DNA from: Tardiphaga sp. vice304
GTDB taxonomy: Bacteria; Pseudomonadota; Alphaproteobacteria; Rhizobiales; Xanthobacteraceae
Direction: 5' to 3'
Assembly: GCF_007018905.1 (NCBI RefSeq)
Contig: NZ_CP041402.1
Coordinates: 4,638,001-4,702,000, forward strand
Length of the DNA: 64,000 bases
Shown here: piece after piece, positions 61,345 to 64,000 of the stretch
Position numbering within the stretch: the first letter of the stretch is position 1
Layout: the number at the start of each line of letters is the position of its first letter
Program-made: the position numbers and the translations under genes
Notes under the pieces: model-generated
Told to the model about the DNA's origin: nothing
Databases searched by the model: none
Seen by the model: only the letters and a program-made list of their open reading frames with translations

Positions 61345-61416
61345 AATTACAAGCTTCGATTGGCAATCCCGCGTTAAAAACCCTACCTTCGCTGCATTCC
61401 AGAGAACCGAGATTCG

Positions 61417-63012
61417 ATGCCCAGATCCCCCGCTGCCCTGTCCAACTCGTCCGAATTCACCGTCACCGAGCTGTCCTCGGCACTGAAGCGGACGGTGGAG
61501 GACGCCTATGGTCATGTCCGGGTGCGCGGCGAGATCTCCGGTTTTCGCGGCGCGCATTCCTCCGGGCACTGCTATTTCGCGCTGAAGGACGAGGGCGCCA
61601 AGATCGAGGCGGTGATCTGGAAAGGCGTGCACGGCAAGATGCGGTTCAAGCCGCAAGAGGGCCTCGAGGTCATCGCCACCGGCAAGCTGACCACCTACCC
61701 CGGCTCCTCCAAATACCAGATCGTCATCGAATCGATCGAGCCGGCCGGCGTCGGCGCGCTGATGGCCTTGATGGAAGAGCGCAAGCGCAAGCTGTCAGCC
61801 GAAGGCCTGTTCGACGAATCGCGAAAACAGCTATTGCCGTGGCTGCCGGAGGTGATCGGCGTGGTGACCTCGCCGACCGGCGCCGTCATTCGCGATATTC
61901 TCCACCGCCTCGCCGATCGCTTTCCGCGCCGCGTGCTGGTTTGGCCGGTCAAGGTGCAGGGCGAAGGCTCGGCCGAGCAGATCGCCGCGGCCATCCATGG
62001 CTTCAACGCGCTGCCCGAGGGCGGCAAGATCCCCCGCCCCGACCTCCTGATCGTGGCGCGCGGCGGCGGCTCGCTGGAAGATTTGTGGTCGTTCAACGAG
62101 GAGATCGTGGTCCGCGCCGCCGCCGAAAGCATGATCCCGCTGATCTCCGCGGTCGGCCACGAGACCGACATCACGCTGATCGATTTCGCCAGTGACAAGC
62201 GCGCACCGACGCCGACCGCCGCCGCCGAAATGGCGGTGCCGGTGCGCGCCGAACTGTTCGTCGAAATCTCGGCCTATGAGCGCCGCATGATGCTGTGCTG
62301 GCAGCGCGGCCAGGAACGCCGCCGCACCGAGCTGCGCGCTGCCACCCGCGCGCTGCCATCCTTGAGCGAGTTGCTGGCGATCCCGCGGCAACGCCTGGAC
62401 GGCGCCGGCGCCTCGCTGCCGCGCGCGCTGAAGGCCAATACGAGTTCGCATCACCGCCGCTTCGCGCAGGCTTCTGCAGGTCTCACGCTGCGCGTGCTGC
62501 GCGGCCAGATCGCGCAGGCTACGCATCGCTTCACAGTGTCCGGCGAGCGGCTGACGCTGGCGTCGCGCGCGGCTCTGCGGCAGCGCCGCGATCGCTTTGC
62601 CGGGCTGTCGATCCGCCTGCAGGCCTCCAAAGTTGCCAATGCGCAGGCGCAACGCAACGCGCTGGCGCGCGACCGCGAACGCGCGCAGCGATTGAGCGAG
62701 CGCGCCCGTCGCGCGCTGGCCACATTGGTGCAGCGCCAGCAGGCCCGCGTGCTGGCCTCCGGGCAGTTGCTGGCGGCCTTGTCGTATCGCAGCGTGCTGG
62801 CGCGCGGCTTCGCGCTGGTGCGCGACGCCGACGGCGCCGCGCTGCATGCCGCGGCGAATATCGGCCCCGGCGCCCGCCTCAGCCTGGAGTTTGCCGACGG
62901 CCGCGTCGGCGTCACCGCAGATATGGACCGCGCGGCCGTGGCGCCCCGGGAGGTAAAGCCAGCCGCGCCGAAGCGCACGACAAAACCGGTCGATCAGGGC
63001 ACGCTGTTCTAG
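61417..63012 (+). CDS. xseA: Exodeoxyribonuclease VII large subunit
   Basis: A 531-residue protein. The N-terminal OB-fold reads [35 protein letters not shown]. The nuclease core has [40 protein letters not shown] and [20 protein letters not shown], the family active-site blocks. A long Arg/Ala-rich coiled-coil C-terminus follows. With XseB it degrades single-stranded DNA to oligonucleotides. xseB is not in this window. The DUF2093 gene follows 95 bp downstream. Confidence 0.96.
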   Translation: MPRSPAALSNSSEFTVTELSSALKRTVEDAYGHVRVRGEISGFRGAHSSGHCYFALKDEGAKIEAVIWKGVHGKMRFKPQEGLEVIATGKLTTYPGSSKYQIVIESIEPAGVGALMALMEERKRKLSAEGLFDESRKQLLPWLPEVIGVVTSPTGAVIRDILHRLADRFPRRVLVWPVKVQGEGSAEQIAAAIHGFNALPEGGKIPRPDLLIVARGGGSLEDLWSFNEEIVVRAAAESMIPLISAVGHETDITLIDFASDKRAPTPTAAAEMAVPVRAELFVEISAYERRMMLCWQRGQERRRTELRAATRALPSLSELLAIPRQRLDGAGASLPRALKANTSSHHRRFAQASAGLTLRVLRGQIAQATHRFTVSGERLTLASRAALRQRRDRFAGLSIRLQASKVANAQAQRNALARDRERAQRLSERARRALATLVQRQQARVLASGQLLAALSYRSVLARGFALVRDADGAALHAAANIGPGARLSLEFADGRVGVTADMDRAAVAPREVKPAAPKRTTKPVDQGTLF

Positions 63013-63107
63013 CCGCCTTTAACCGGCGACGGCGGATCCCCATTTATGCTAGGAATTCACCGACACCCTCTGCCCGGCTGCGGCCGGATGATCTAAGGAA
63101 TACCATT

Positions 63108-63332
63108 GTGCTGAACAAATTCGGCCCCTCCGGCAGCGGCCAGGCGCAGCTGCAATATCTCGACGGCGATTTTCGCGTGGTGTCGCCTGGTACCTTCGTG
63201 AATTGCGCCATCACCGGCGAACGCATTCCGCTCGACGAGCTAAAATACTGGAGCGTCGATCTGCAGGAGGCCTATGCGATGCCGACGGCGGTATTGCAGC
63301 GTCATTATCCCAAGGCGCTGAAGGCCAGCTGA
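63108..63332 (+). CDS. DUF2093-family protein
   Basis: A 74-residue protein from a GTG at 63108 with CTAAGGAAT about 8 bases upstream; no ATG fits. The family core is NKFGPSGSGQAQLQYLDGDF, RVVSPGTFVNCAITGERIPL and DELKYWSVDLQEAYAMP. Such short conserved proteins are found next to xseA and lpxK in Rhizobiales. The single Cys and the compact beta pattern suggest a zinc-ribbon-like or small beta fold, but function is unknown. The frame is contiguous with a long shadow frame of xseA, which is ignored. Confidence 0.88.
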   Translation: MLNKFGPSGSGQAQLQYLDGDFRVVSPGTFVNCAITGERIPLDELKYWSVDLQEAYAMPTAVLQRHYPKALKAS

Positions 63333-63343
63333 GGCGCGAATCC

Positions 63344-63450
63344 GTAGCCCGGATGAAGTCGCCACGTCGCTGGCGGCGCGGCGACGCAATCCGGGCCGGA
63401 TTTCAATGGATCGGCCGGCCCCGGATTTCGCTACGCTCCATCCGGGCTAC
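63344..63450. repeat. Palindromic repeat, family A, partly inside the lpxK reading frame
   Basis: It opens GTAGCCCGGATGAAGTCGCC and closes CGCTCCATCCGGGCTAC, with an inner CGCTGGCGGCGCGGCGACGC segment. The right arm covers the last 20 bases of lpxK and its stop. It lies between the convergent DUF2093 and lpxK genes. Confidence 0.85.
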
Positions 63451-64000
63451 GATTTGAAGCTCGCCCGCGCGCGATATTCAGCCGTTCCATCACGAACATT
63501 CGCAACGCCGCCGCGTCATCGAACGCCAGCGTCACGGCAAATGGCACGATACCTTCCGCGCCCGGCAGGCCGCGCAGTTTCACCATGTCCTTTTCCGTCG
63601 TCACCAGCGTCAGCGCGTCGCGCTTTGCCTGTGCCAGCAGTGCTGCAATGTCATCGGCCGTATAGGGATGATGGTCGGCAAACGCCTGCTCCGCTGCGAC
63701 ATCGACACCGGCGCCGCGCAGCGTGCGGAAGAAACGCACGGGGTCGCCGATTCCCGCAAAGGCCAGCACGCGGCGGCCGTGCAAGGCTTTGAGCGATGCC
63801 GCGTCCGGCGCAAGTTGCGCACGAAACACCGGCGCGCCTTTGGCCGCGACTTGCCTTGCCACGCCGTCCGCCGCGCGGCCCGTGCCGACAATCACCAGCG
63901 CATCGGTTCGCGCCACCTGCAGATCGAGCGGCGCGCGCATCGGACCGGCCGGCATCCCACGGCCATTGCCGAGGCCGCGGTCGCCGTCGATCACGATGAT
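63431..64000 (-). CDS. lpxK: Tetraacyldisaccharide 4'-kinase (5' end outside window)
   Basis: The frame is open at base 64000 and runs leftward to a stop at 63431, so about 189 C-terminal residues of a 330-residue enzyme are present. The lipid A 4'-kinase block IIVIDGDRGLGNGRGMPAGP and PLRAPL-like MRAPLDLQ, the AFAGIGDPVRFF segment and TLVTTEKDMVKLRG are typical LpxK. It phosphorylates the tetraacyldisaccharide in the inner membrane. The P-loop is beyond the window. Its last few codons (SNRSPDGA) are encoded by a family A palindromic repeat. Confidence 0.93.
   Translation of the reverse strand: MIVIDGDRGLGNGRGMPAGPMRAPLDLQVARTDALVIVGTGRAADGVARQVAAKGAPVFRAQLAPDAASLKALHGRRVLAFAGIGDPVRFFRTLRGAGVDVAAEQAFADHHPYTADDIAALLAQAKRDALTLVTTEKDMVKLRGLPGAEGIVPFAVTLAFDDAAALRMFVMERLNIARGRASNRSPDGA

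Noticed and set aside
7871..63450. CRISPR repeats
   Set aside because: The repeats are dispersed single palindromes of varied families between genes, not regularly spaced direct repeats with unique spacers, and there are no cas genes.

Overview
The window is a GC-rich, gene-dense stretch of an alphaproteobacterial chromosome. Gene content and order point to the Bradyrhizobium/Rhodopseudomonas group (Nitrobacteraceae). Examples are uvrC-pgsA-moaD-moaE, ileS-lspA followed by a paired set of M16 peptidases, a MarR/OmpR/histidine-kinase trio beside ilvE, and purD / xseA / DUF2093 / lpxK. This taxonomic call is inference from synteny and protein style; no search was run. No rRNA or tRNA gene, CRISPR array, intact insertion sequence or prophage was recognised.

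Layout. 1-5971: translation and envelope housekeeping (ychF, pth, rplY, lgt, a MidA-type methyltransferase, pgeF), with a small hicA-hicB module at 2337-2737 whose toxin gene carries a nonsense codon. 6129-10798: a lipoprotein, prs, a lumazine-synthase-like gene, a YbjN protein, a GNAT enzyme and proC. The 482-bp divergent gap at 8476-8957 is packed with GANTC sites. 10909-15183: histidine kinase, response regulator, MarR regulator and ilvE. 15373-21464: MATE pump, prmB, moaE, moaD, pgsA, uvrC. 21761-27770: an outer-membrane barrel, cold-shock protein, rlmJ, RNase T2 and several small secreted proteins, a thioesterase and a tautomerase. 27806-34361: hisS, two membrane proteins, a degenerate EAL protein, a HAD phosphatase and a CheY. 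35022-44190: ribF, ileS, lspA, two M16 peptidases, arfB. 44276-50907: cytochrome c, VOC protein, Tat-exported small subunit and GMC dehydrogenase, an RHH protein, mutL and another VOC protein. 50968-53742: a compact, AT-richer divergent module of NAD-kinase-like protein, SPFH protein and NrtR-type Nudix regulator. 53905-64000: rsmD, a pseudouridine synthase with a huge disordered tail, tadA, purD, a small hydrolase operon with a perfect palindromic operator, xseA, DUF2093 and partial lpxK.

The intergenic spaces are colonised by at least five families of short palindromic repeats (about 80-160 bp). Several sit between co-directional genes and one supplies the last codons of lpxK.

The best candidates for something not well described are: (1) the SPFH / NAD-kinase-like / NrtR cassette, with one AT-rich inverted repeat spanning the -35 regions of both divergent promoters; (2) a cluster of 11 GANTC (CcrM) sites in 221 bp between the ribH-like gene and the YbjN gene; (3) an alpha/beta-hydrolase, membrane protein and winged-helix operon with an 11-bp perfect inverted-repeat operator; (4) a type II lumazine-synthase homologue that lacks the usual catalytic histidine segment.
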